A DNA stretch of 20,715 nucleotides, taken from JAFKKF01 sp038323025. Its GTDB lineage: Bacteria; Pseudomonadota; Alphaproteobacteria; Rhizobiales; Kaistiaceae. The notes beneath the pieces were generated by a model. It saw only the letters and a list, made by a program, of their open reading frames with translations. It did no database searches and was not told the DNA's origin. This document shows positions 7,017 to 13,102 of this stretch, piece after piece. A program made the translations under genes and the position numbers. Location of the stretch: positions 1 to 20,715 of the forward strand of contig JBBQGL010000059.1 in assembly GCA_038323025.1 (NCBI GenBank), given 5' to 3'. Position 1 is the first letter of the stretch. Each line of letters opens with the position of its first letter.

Positions 7017-8027
7017 ATGCGCCCCGAGGAACTGCTCTGCCCGACGCCCGCGGGCCTATATTGCCCGCCCGGCGATTTCCACATCGACCCGACGCGGCCG
7101 GTGCCGCGTGCGCTCATCACCCATGGCCATTCCGACCATGCCCGCGCCGGCCACGGCTCCGTGCTGGCGACCACGCCCACGCTGAAAATCATGGCAGCCC
7201 GCTACGGCAACGACTTCGCCGGCAGCATGCAGGCGGCGGTGCTCGGCGAGGTGATGCGCATCGGCGACGTCGATGTGACTTTCCAACCCGCCGGACACGT
7301 GCTCGGCTCGGCGCAGATCGCGGTGGAGCGGCAGGGCTTCCGCATCGTCGCCTCGGGTGATTACAAGCGCCGCGCCGATCCGACCTGCCTCCCATTCGTG
7401 CCGGTGCGGTGCGACATCTTCATCACCGAGGCGACCTTTGCGCTGCCGGTCTTCCGCCATCCCGTGGCGAAGACGGAAGTAGCCAGGCTCCTCGCCTCGC
7501 TGGCGCAGTTCCCGGAACGCGCCCACCTCGTCGGCGCCTATTCGCTCGGCAAGGCCCAGCGCGTCATCCGCGTGCTCCGCGACGCCGGCTACGACCGGAC
7601 CATCTACCTGCACGGCTCGATGGAAAAGCTCTGCCGCCTCTACGAGGAAGAGGGGGTGGCCCTCGGCCCGCTCGCTTCCGCGACGATCGCCAAGGGGCAA
7701 AAGGGCGATTTTGCCGGGGCGGTGGTGGTGTGCCCGCCATCGGAGATTGCCGAGCGCTGGGCGCGGCGCTTCCCCGACCCGGTGCCGTGCTTTGCGAGCG
7801 GATGGATGCGCATCCGCCAGCGGGCCAAGCAGGCCGGCGTCGAACTGCCGCTGATCATCTCCGACCACGCCGACTGGGACGAGCTGATCGAGACTATCGC
7901 GGAGATCGGTCCCTCAGCGGTCTGGGTCACGCACGGGCGCGAGGAAGCGCTGGTCCGCTGGTGCGAACTCGCCGGCATCCCCGCCAAGCCGCTGCACATG
8001 GTCGGCTACGAGGATGAGGCGGAGTAG
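7017..8027 (+). CDS. Ligase-associated DNA exonuclease, MBL-fold/beta-CASP
   Basis: This 336-residue protein begins MRPEELLCPTPAGLYCPPGDF, the usual start of the ligase-associated exonuclease family. It has the metal-binding motif HGHSDHARAGH (36-46) and GHVLGSAQ (93-100). It also has SGDY (113-116), ITEATF (136-141), SDHADW (282-287) and a THGRE segment (305-309). Homologues are DNA nucleases that work with the DEXH helicase, the metallophosphoesterase and an ATP-dependent DNA ligase. The ligase gene usually follows directly, but here a hairpin and an unrelated convergent gene follow. ATG 7017 is preferred to a GTG at 6981, which would add 12 residues absent from the family. The neighbour upstream is a frameshifted transporter. 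A role in double-strand or damage repair is inferred from the family. Confidence 0.88.
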   Translation: MRPEELLCPTPAGLYCPPGDFHIDPTRPVPRALITHGHSDHARAGHGSVLATTPTLKIMAARYGNDFAGSMQAAVLGEVMRIGDVDVTFQPAGHVLGSAQIAVERQGFRIVASGDYKRRADPTCLPFVPVRCDIFITEATFALPVFRHPVAKTEVARLLASLAQFPERAHLVGAYSLGKAQRVIRVLRDAGYDRTIYLHGSMEKLCRLYEEEGVALGPLASATIAKGQKGDFAGAVVVCPPSEIAERWARRFPDPVPCFASGWMRIRQRAKQAGVELPLIISDHADWDELIETIAEIGPSAVWVTHGREEALVRWCELAGIPAKPLHMVGYEDEAE

Positions 8028-8068
8028 GGCACTCCTGGCAAGCCCGGACAGCTATTCCCCGGCACAGG

Positions 8069-8105
8069 GCGACGCCCGACGTTGCCGGGCGTCGCGAGAG
8101 GTTTT
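8069..8105 (+). terminator. Intrinsic-type terminator after the exonuclease gene
   Basis: GCGACGCCCG (8069-8078) pairs perfectly with CGGGCGTCGC (8086-8095) around a 7-base loop, 41 bases beyond the exonuclease stop. GAGAGG and then TTTT (8102-8105) follow. The 10-bp GC-rich stem is strong and the T-tract is short. It lies between convergent genes and probably serves the plus-strand operon. Confidence 0.65.
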
Positions 8106-8120
8106 CACGATCCTCCGGCG

Positions 8121-8940
8121 TCATGCGACCTGGCGCCGGGCCTCAGCCGACTCCGCGACGAGCCGGTCGAGGAGTTCATGATCGGGGCCGTCGGTGGGGC
8201 CGGCGGCCTGAGTGGCGGCGAGGTTGCGAAGCAGCGTCCCAACCATTCCGTTCGCCTCGGGCAGGTGGCCGGAGATAATGGCGCTGGGGTCGAGGCGCTC
8301 GATCCGCGCGAGGTTGCGGCCAAAGCCCGCCTTCTCGACATGGCCGAGCCAGGGAGCGTCGATGGCCGTCCAGTGGGCCATGCCGTCGCGGAGCGCCTAG
8401 GCGGAGAGTGCCCTGGCCGCCTCCACGGGCTCCGGCAGGAGCGCTCCGAAGGCGTCGGCACTGAAGAGGACGCGGGTCCTCGCATCGACGAAGCCCATGG
8501 TTTCAGGTGCATCGTAGACCGGCGGACGGAACGGCAGCAGGGAGCGGTCGCCGACGTCGATGCCCTGGCCAGGCTCGAGCATGTGAATGCGGCTCGCGTC
8601 GTGGCCGAGCAGCAGCATCTTGGCCATACCGACGAAATTGGTGACGACCTTGGCCTTGGGCGAGCGTTCCAGAATAGCGCTGAGGTTGCCGAGATGGTCA
8701 GGATCCGTATGGCTGATCCATATCCATCGGAGGTCCGTCGGGTCGACCGCCTGATCCAGCGCGGCCAGGAAGGGCTGCTGCAGGGCGGCGAGCCCGGTAT
8801 CGACGAGGACTGGCTCCCGCCGTCTTGATGACGAAGGCGTTGATCGCGAGAATGCCGTAGCCGGGGATGGGAATGTAGGAGGGCAGACAGGTTGTGTCCG
8901 CGGCGACCGCTCGCGGAGTAAACATGGTCGGAAGGTCCAT
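8121..8940 (-). pseudogene. MBL-fold metallohydrolase, disrupted by a frameshift and an in-frame amber codon
   Basis: The gene can be read as one protein of about 272 residues. It starts MDLPTMFTPRAVAADTTCLP (ATG at 8940, preceded by GGAGA) and continues YGILAINAFVIKTA. A single extra base in the CCC run at 8816-8818 shifts the frame; removing it restores KTAEPVLVDTGLAALQ. The middle has the metal motif SHTDPDHLGN and DAPETMGFVDARTRVLFSADAFGA. A TAG at 8397-8399 then interrupts an otherwise continuous frame. It replaces what is probably a Glu codon (GAG), since ALRDGMAHWTAIDAPWLG and ISGHLPEANG follow without any shift. The family resembles ODP-like/flavodiiron MBL proteins. Two independent lesions make it a probable pseudogene; the amber codon cannot be explained by a homopolymer error. 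It is divergent from a TetR regulator. Confidence 0.8.
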
Positions 8941-8997
8941 TTCGGATTCTCCATTGCCGATATGAGTGGACTTGGCCTCGCTTTCGAGGTACATATG

Positions 8998-9026
8998 TGT
9001 GTAATGAAAATGGACTGGTTTGTCAA
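8998..9026 (-). promoter_or_regulatory. Putative promoter of the MBL-fold gene
   Basis: On the minus strand a perfect -35 box TTGACA (9026 to 9021) is followed after 17 bases by TACACA (9003 to 8998), which is a weak -10. The operator-like palindrome sits four bases upstream of the -35 box, consistent with control by the divergent TetR protein. Confidence 0.4.
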
Positions 9027-9030
9027 TATG

Positions 9031-9050
9031 ACTGCACAATATTGTGCAGT
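9031..9050. promoter_or_regulatory. Perfect 20-bp palindrome, probable TetR operator
   Basis: ACTGCACAATATTGTGCAGT is its own reverse complement over all 20 bases. It lies in the divergent spacer between the MBL-fold gene and the TetR gene, ten bases before the proposed TetR start. TetR-family dimers usually bind palindromes of this size next to their own gene. A promoter-like CACAAT (9035-9040) lies within it, so binding could block TetR transcription as well as the divergent promoter. Confidence 0.75.
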
Positions 9051-9059
9051 GAAATAGCT

Positions 9060-9641
9060 GTGGCGCGGACCTACACCCTCAGGCGCCGTGCCGGACAGCA
9101 GGCGGAGACGCGGCTTCGGATCGTTGAGGCGGCGGTGGCGCTCCATTCCGAGGTGGGGCCGGCGCAGACAACCGTGAGCATGGTGGCCGAGCGCGCCGGG
9201 GTGCAGCGCCATACCGTTTATGCGCACTTTCCCGACGACCGCAGCCTGCAACTTGCCTGTTCGGGGCTTTCGCTCGAGCGCGATCCACTGCCGGACATCG
9301 AGGCCCTGCGGCGGATCGCCGACGGGGCGGAGCGGCTCCGCAAGGGCCTCGGTGAGATTTACGCCTGGTATGCGCGGAACGCCGACCTCGCCGCCTCCGT
9401 GACGCGCGATGCCGAGTTCCACGCCGTTACCCGGGAGACCGTTACGCTCCGCATAGCCAAACCGATTGCAGCGTTGGCCGAATTGCTAAGCACGGGGCTG
9501 GGCGGCGGGCGGAAACGGCTTGCACTGACGAAGCTCGCCTTGAGCTTCGCTACCTGGCGGGAGCTTACCCGCGAAGGCGGCCTCACCCAAGAAGAAGCCA
9601 TCGACGTGATGGCCCGCTCGCTCGAGTGCGCCGCGGCCTGA
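9060..9641 (+). CDS. TetR/AcrR-family transcriptional regulator
   Basis: This protein of 193 residues from the GTG at 9060 has an N-terminal DNA-binding domain. Helix 1 runs TRLRIVEAAVALHSE, followed by helix-turn-helix TTVSMVAERAGVQRHTVYAHF (about 37-57), the classic TetR pattern. A helical ligand and dimerisation region follows, ending in AIDVMARSLECAAA. GTG 9060 is chosen because VARTYTLRRRAG begins the domain sensibly; an in-frame GTG at 8997 would translate through the operator. The gene is divergent from a decayed MBL-fold gene, and the palindrome between them is the expected operator. The ligand is unknown. The ABC exporter downstream is convergent and not in the same operon, although a repressor could still act on it at a distance. 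Confidence 0.85.
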   Translation: MARTYTLRRRAGQQAETRLRIVEAAVALHSEVGPAQTTVSMVAERAGVQRHTVYAHFPDDRSLQLACSGLSLERDPLPDIEALRRIADGAERLRKGLGEIYAWYARNADLAASVTRDAEFHAVTRETVTLRIAKPIAALAELLSTGLGGGRKRLALTKLALSFATWRELTREGGLTQEEAIDVMARSLECAAA

Positions 9642-9660
9642 ACGAGGAAGTTCGCCTCGT
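9642..9660. terminator. Short hairpin between convergent TetR and ABC permease genes
   Basis: ACGAGG (9642-9647) pairs with CCTCGT (9655-9660) around a 7-base loop directly after the TetR stop codon. No T-run follows, so it may only be a stabilising stem. Confidence 0.25.
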
Positions 9661-9718
9661 CGTCGCATACGTAGCCGCCCGATGCATCCGGCCGGCCGTT
9701 TCCCGACGCGGATCGCGG

Positions 9719-10477
9719 CTAAGCCTGGCTCTTGCTGAAGGCGCGTCCGGCGAAGAAGAGCGAGATCACCGTCAGCGCCAGCATCAGCCCGACGCCGAGG
9801 GCAACCGCGCCGCTGCCGACCACGCCGGCAAAGAGCGAGCGCATGGCGTCGACGGCGTGGCTGAACGGGTTGAACGCCGCCACCCATTGCAGCCATTTCG
9901 GGGCGAGCGCCATCGGCAGCAGGATGCCCGAGAGGAGCAGCACCGGCAGGAACACCGCGTTGATCACCGGCGCCAGCACGTCCTCGCTCTTCACGGCGAG
10001 CGCCACCGTGTACGAGAATGTCGTCATGATCAGGCCGATGAGGGCGAGGAGCACCAGCGCGGCGATGAAGCCGCCCGGCTCGATGGTGAGTCCGAAGGGG
10101 AGGGCGCAGACGATGATCAGCGCCGCCTGCACGAGCAGGATGGCGACGTCGCGAAGTGCCCGGCCGAGCAGCATGGCGATGCGGCTGATCGGCGTCACAC
10201 GCATGCGCTCGACCACTCCGGCGCGCAGCTCCGCGATCAGGCCGAAACCGGAAAAGGTCGAGAACATCGCCAGCTGGACGAGCAGCCCGGGAACGAAAAT
10301 GTTGAAGGCGCCGCCCGGAGGAAACCCGGGAGCCGAGGTGATCGGCTCGAGCAGCGGCGCGAACAGCGCCAGGTAAAGGATCGGCTGCATCAGGCCGATG
10401 AACACCCAGACCGGGTTGCGCAGCGTCAGCATCAGTGAGCGGACGAAGATCAGCCAGGTATCGTGGACGGTTTTCAT
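9719..10477 (-). CDS. ABC-2 type transporter permease, DrrB-like
   Basis: This 252-residue membrane protein of the ABC-2 exporter family has six likely membrane helices. It starts MKTVHDTWLIFVRSLMLTLRN, has FNIFVPGLLVQLAMFSTFSGFGL and the conserved ERMRVTPISR loop, and ends in a helix before GRAFSKSQA. A late segment, FNPFSHAVDAMRSLFAG, is the typical 'NP...amR' motif of DrrB and NodJ relatives. The ATG at 10477 has a GGAG site 8 bases upstream. It pairs with the ATPase encoded upstream on the same strand, from which it is separated by 197 bases holding a repeat element. The complex would export a hydrophobic drug, lipid or polysaccharide from the inner membrane; the substrate cannot be told. 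Confidence 0.85.
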   Translation of the reverse strand: MKTVHDTWLIFVRSLMLTLRNPVWVFIGLMQPILYLALFAPLLEPITSAPGFPPGGAFNIFVPGLLVQLAMFSTFSGFGLIAELRAGVVERMRVTPISRIAMLLGRALRDVAILLVQAALIIVCALPFGLTIEPGGFIAALVLLALIGLIMTTFSYTVALAVKSEDVLAPVINAVFLPVLLLSGILLPMALAPKWLQWVAAFNPFSHAVDAMRSLFAGVVGSGAVALGVGLMLALTVISLFFAGRAFSKSQA

Positions 10478-10511
10478 GGGATCGGCTCCAGCGTGGCGCA
10501 GGCGGGCGAAG

Positions 10512-10645
10512 GCGCCCCCTCAGTCGGCTTCGCCGACAGCTCCCCAGTAGACGGGGGAGCATCCGGTGCCTCATCCGGAAAGGGCGGCGGCTCCTCACCC
10601 GCGAAAGCGGGGGACGGGGACCGCCGAAGGCGGTGGAGGGGGCGC
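10512..10645. repeat. 134-bp composite palindromic element between the two ABC genes
   Basis: The ends GCGCCCCCTC (10512-10521) and GAGGGGGCGC (10636-10645) are perfect inverted copies. Between them lie four hairpins: GTCGGC/GCCGAC (10523-10528, 10532-10537, TTC loop), GCTCCCC/GGGGAGC (10539-10545, 10554-10560), CCCGC/GCGGG (10598-10602, 10607-10611) and ACCGCC/GGCGGT (10620-10625, 10629-10634, GAA loop). It separates ATPase and permease within a likely operon. It may stabilise or attenuate the transcript. Confidence 0.75.
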
Positions 10646-10674
10646 AGGAAAGCGTGTTCGGCCGTGCGCATCGC

Positions 10675-11634
10675 TCAAGCCGCCTTCGTGTCTTCGCGGA
10701 GCGATCGGCCGGTCTTGCGCAGGAACACGTCGTCGAGGCTCGGGCGGGACATGGCGATGGTAGTGGGTGAAAGACCCGCGCCGTCGAGGAGACGCAGAAG
10801 CTGCGGCACGGCCGTCTCGCCGTGCTCCACATACAAGCGGACAACGCCCTCGCCGCGGCTCGCCTCGCGCACGAAAGGCTGCGCCTTTGCCAGCGTCAGG
10901 ACCGCCTCGGCCGCCTTGTCGGCGACACCGAGGGTGACGAGGTCGCCCGCGACCTCGCGCTTCAGCGCGTCGGGCGAGCCTTCCGCGACGATGAGGCCGT
11001 GGTCGATGATGGCGAGCCGGTCGCAAAGCGCATCGGCCTCCTCGAGATAGTGCGTGGTGAGGAAGATGGTCATGCCGTTGTCGCGGAGCCGCTTGACCTC
11101 GTCCCAGATGCGGGCGCGCGCCTGCGGGTCGAGGCCGGTGGTCGGCTCGTCGAGGAAGAGGAGGCTCGGGCGATGGATGATGCCGAGGCCGATGTCGAGA
11201 CGTCGCTTCATGCCGCCGGAATAGGTATCGGTCTTGCGGTCGGCCGCGGAGTCGAGCTCGAGGAGCGTCAGGATCTCCGCGGCGCGCTTGGCCGCATCCG
11301 GCTTGCTCATGCCGTAGAGGCGGCCCTGGATGACCAGCTCGCGCCTCCCCGATTCCTGGGGATCGCTGCCGCCGCCCTGGGCGACGTAGCCGATGCGTTC
11401 GCGAATAAGGTTCGGCTCCTTGAGCAGGTCCGCGCCGGCGACCGTCGCCTCGCCGGCGCTGGGCGTAATGAGCGTGGTGAGCATGCGCAGCGTGGTCGTC
11501 TTGCCGGCGCCATTGGGGCCGAGGAAGCCGAAGATCTCGCCGTCCCCGACGGAAAGGTCGACGCCGCGCACGGCCTCCACCGGCCTTGCCTTGGCCGGGA
11601 ATGTCTTCTTCAGCGCGCGGGTCTGGATCATCAT
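10675..11634 (-). CDS. ABC transporter ATP-binding protein, DrrA-like
   Basis: This 319-residue protein has Walker A GPNGAGKT (39-46), Q-loop Gln86, signature YSGGM (138-142), Walker B LLFLDEP (158-164) and switch His195. A C-terminal extension of about 100 residues (DUF4162-like, ending RPSLDDVFLRKTGRSL) is typical of daunorubicin-resistance-type exporters. It drives the ABC-2 permease encoded next on the same strand. The start MMIQ at 11634 follows GGAACC at moderate spacing. The leader upstream (11680-11770) carries three short inverted repeats that could be regulatory. The substrate is unknown. Confidence 0.88.
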   Translation of the reverse strand: MMIQTRALKKTFPAKARPVEAVRGVDLSVGDGEIFGFLGPNGAGKTTTLRMLTTLITPSAGEATVAGADLLKEPNLIRERIGYVAQGGGSDPQESGRRELVIQGRLYGMSKPDAAKRAAEILTLLELDSAADRKTDTYSGGMKRRLDIGLGIIHRPSLLFLDEPTTGLDPQARARIWDEVKRLRDNGMTIFLTTHYLEEADALCDRLAIIDHGLIVAEGSPDALKREVAGDLVTLGVADKAAEAVLTLAKAQPFVREASRGEGVVRLYVEHGETAVPQLLRLLDGAGLSPTTIAMSRPSLDDVFLRKTGRSLREDTKAA

Positions 11635-11680
11635 TGCGATTGGTTCCGGCGTCGTTTCCGAAAGCGTGCGGGGCTAGCTA

Positions 11681-11696
11681 GGTCACTTGTGTGACC
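11681..11696. promoter_or_regulatory. Inverted repeat upstream of the ABC ATPase, possible operator
   Basis: GGTCAC (11681-11686) and GTGACC (11691-11696) flank TTGT, 47 bases before the ATPase start. A weak -10-like TATCTT lies just upstream on the minus strand (11707 to 11702), so a protein bound here would overlap the expected transcription start. Confidence 0.4.
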
Positions 11697-11715
11697 GGGG
11701 AAAGATAGGGCGTGG

Positions 11716-11739
11716 CTCCTGACACCATCGAGTCAGGAG
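11716..11739. promoter_or_regulatory. 8-8-8 inverted repeat upstream of the ABC ATPase
   Basis: CTCCTGAC (11716-11723) and GTCAGGAG (11732-11739) are perfect inverted copies around 8 bases. The geometry fits a dimeric regulator site; it could also be a hairpin. Confidence 0.35.
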
Positions 11740-11751
11740 AAATCCGCGCAG

Positions 11752-11768
11752 TCGTTTGTCCCAAACGA
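11752..11768. repeat. Short hairpin TCGTTTG/CAAACGA
   Basis: A perfect 7-bp stem around TCC sits immediately beside the larger palindromic element. It may be part of that element or an independent site. Confidence 0.3.
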
Positions 11769-11775
11769 TAGGGTT

Positions 11776-11906
11776 TGTCGTCCCGTGCGCGGTGCGGCGC
11801 GAAGCGCTGCTCCGCAGACACGGGACCTCGACCCGTAACCCTCATCACCGCCGGGGTTCCGGGTCTGCGGCGCACCACTTCGTGATGCACCGCGCCCGGA
11901 ACGACA
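11776..11906. repeat. 131-bp composite palindromic element in the ADH / ABC intergenic region
   Basis: TGTCGTCCCG (11776-11785) and CGGAACGACA (11897-11906) form outer inverted ends with one mismatch. Inside, CCCGTG/CACGGG (11782-11787, 11819-11824) encloses a GGCGC-GAA-GCGCT stem, and GTTCCGGG/CCCGGAAC (11856-11863, 11895-11902) encloses a CAC-TTC-GTG stem. This general layout of two arms around a centre is common between genes in Rhizobiales. It fills most of the 338-base gene-free stretch 11635-11972. The rest holds the three inverted repeats above and no credible small gene. Confidence 0.7.
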
Positions 11907-11972
11907 CAGCGTGTGTGCGTAGGAGTTACCCGTCACGGAGAGAACAGAGGCCCGCCCTCCACGGGCTCGCGC

Positions 11973-13100
11973 CTACCTCCAAACCGCCCGGAGCAGCCCC
12001 GTGTAGTCGTCGGCGGTGAGGACGCGCGGGTTGGTCGGGTGGCTGTGGTCGGCGAGCGCGCGCTCGACGATCCACCTCAGCTTGTCCTCCGGCACATTCA
12101 GCGTCTTCAGGCCGGCGGGGATGCCGAGGCGGCGGTTGAGCTGGTCGAGCTCGCCGGCGAGGTCGGCAGCGGCGGGCAGCCCCATCGCCGCCTTCAGCCG
12201 GTCGAGCTTGTCGCCCACCGAGCCGGCGTTGATGCGGACGACCGGCGGCATGAGGATGGCGTTGAGCGTGCCGTGGTGCAGGCTCGGCTCCTTCAGCCCG
12301 CCGAGCGCGTGCGAAAGCGCGTGCACCGCGCCGAGGCCCTTCTGGAAGGTGAGACCGCCTTCCAGCGAGCCCATCATCATTTCGCTGCGCGCCGCGAGGT
12401 TCTTGCCGTCGGTGAAGGCCACCCCGATGTTCCGCCAGATGCGGCCGGCGCCGTCGAGCGCGATCGCCTCGGCCGGCGGGTTGAAGCGCGGCGACAGGAA
12501 CGTCTCGATGCAGTGGGAGAGAGCGTCGCAGCCCGTGGCGGCCGTGAGCCACGGCGGCAGGCCGAGAGTGAGTTCCGGGTCGCAGATAGCGAGCTTCGGA
12601 AAGAGATGCGGGCTGATGATGCCGAGTTTTCTGCCGTCGTCGAGGGTGAGAAGGGCGGCGCGTCCGACCTCGGCGCCGGTGCCGGCGGTGGTCGGGATGG
12701 CGATGACAGACGCAACCTTCGCCGTGATCTTCGGCAGACCGCCATAGATCGCTGCGTACGTTTCGAGGGGCCCCTCGTGGGTCGCCAGCAACGCCACGCC
12801 TTTCGCGAGGTCGATGGGCGAGCCGCCGCCGACTGCGACGATCCCGTCGGCATCGGCCGCGCGGTACGCCGCGAGCGCCGCCTTCACCGCTGCCTCGGTC
12901 GGGTTGCTCGGTACATCCAGAAAAGCCTCGGTCCCCGCGGGGCAGAGTGCCGCGACGCGTCCGGTGAGGCCCGTGGCGGCGAGGCCGCGGTCGCTGACGA
13001 TCAGCGGGCGCCTGATGCCGAGGCGAGCCAGCGCATCGGTCAGGCCCTTCAGCGCCCCGGCTTCGAACTCGACATTGGTGAGGTAGGAGATCGTTGCCAA
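11973..13100 (-). CDS. Iron-containing (class III) alcohol dehydrogenase
   Basis: This protein of 375 residues begins TTG as Met, then ATISYLTNVEF, matching the 'MAxIxYLT' start of family members. It has the NAD(P)-binding GGGSPIDLAK (91-100) and PTTAGTGAE (136-144). The metal site is visible as CDALSHCIE (Asp192, His196), VHALSHALGG (His260) and LHHG (probably His276). It would oxidise an alcohol or reduce an aldehyde or maleylacetate-like substrate in the cytoplasm; the substrate is not determinable. A GTG at 13109 would start three codons earlier and overlap the stop of the upstream serine hydrolase gene by 7 bases. The TTG at 13100 begins just beyond that stop, with GGTGG close upstream. 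Either way the two genes are coupled. Confidence 0.85.
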   Translation of the reverse strand: MATISYLTNVEFEAGALKGLTDALARLGIRRPLIVSDRGLAATGLTGRVAALCPAGTEAFLDVPSNPTEAAVKAALAAYRAADADGIVAVGGGSPIDLAKGVALLATHEGPLETYAAIYGGLPKITAKVASVIAIPTTAGTGAEVGRAALLTLDDGRKLGIISPHLFPKLAICDPELTLGLPPWLTAATGCDALSHCIETFLSPRFNPPAEAIALDGAGRIWRNIGVAFTDGKNLAARSEMMMGSLEGGLTFQKGLGAVHALSHALGGLKEPSLHHGTLNAILMPPVVRINAGSVGDKLDRLKAAMGLPAAADLAGELDQLNRRLGIPAGLKTLNVPEDKLRWIVERALADHSHPTNPRVLTADDYTGLLRAVWR

Positions 13101-13102
13101 CG

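Noticed and set aside
1518..8027. Anti-phage defence island built on the helicase and nucleases
   Set aside because: The helicase, PdeM-type nuclease and MBL exonuclease match the known ligase-associated repair set, and no defence-specific gene accompanies them.
8121..8381. Separate small gene of 86 codons starting MAHWTAIDAPW
   Set aside because: It lies in the same frame as the upstream MBL-fold segment, separated only by one TAG, and continues the family sequence; it is the tail of the broken gene.
8991..8998. 8-base palindrome ACATATGT as a second operator for TetR
   Set aside because: It is short, unrelated in sequence to the 20-bp palindrome and likely by chance in this AT-richer promoter stretch.
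10512..10645. CRISPR-like repeat array
   Set aside because: The stems differ in sequence from one another and there are no regular spacers; it is a composite palindrome.
11635..11972. Small protein genes in the 338-base gene-free stretch
   Set aside because: The short frames there run through the palindromic element and lack ribosome sites and recognisable domains.
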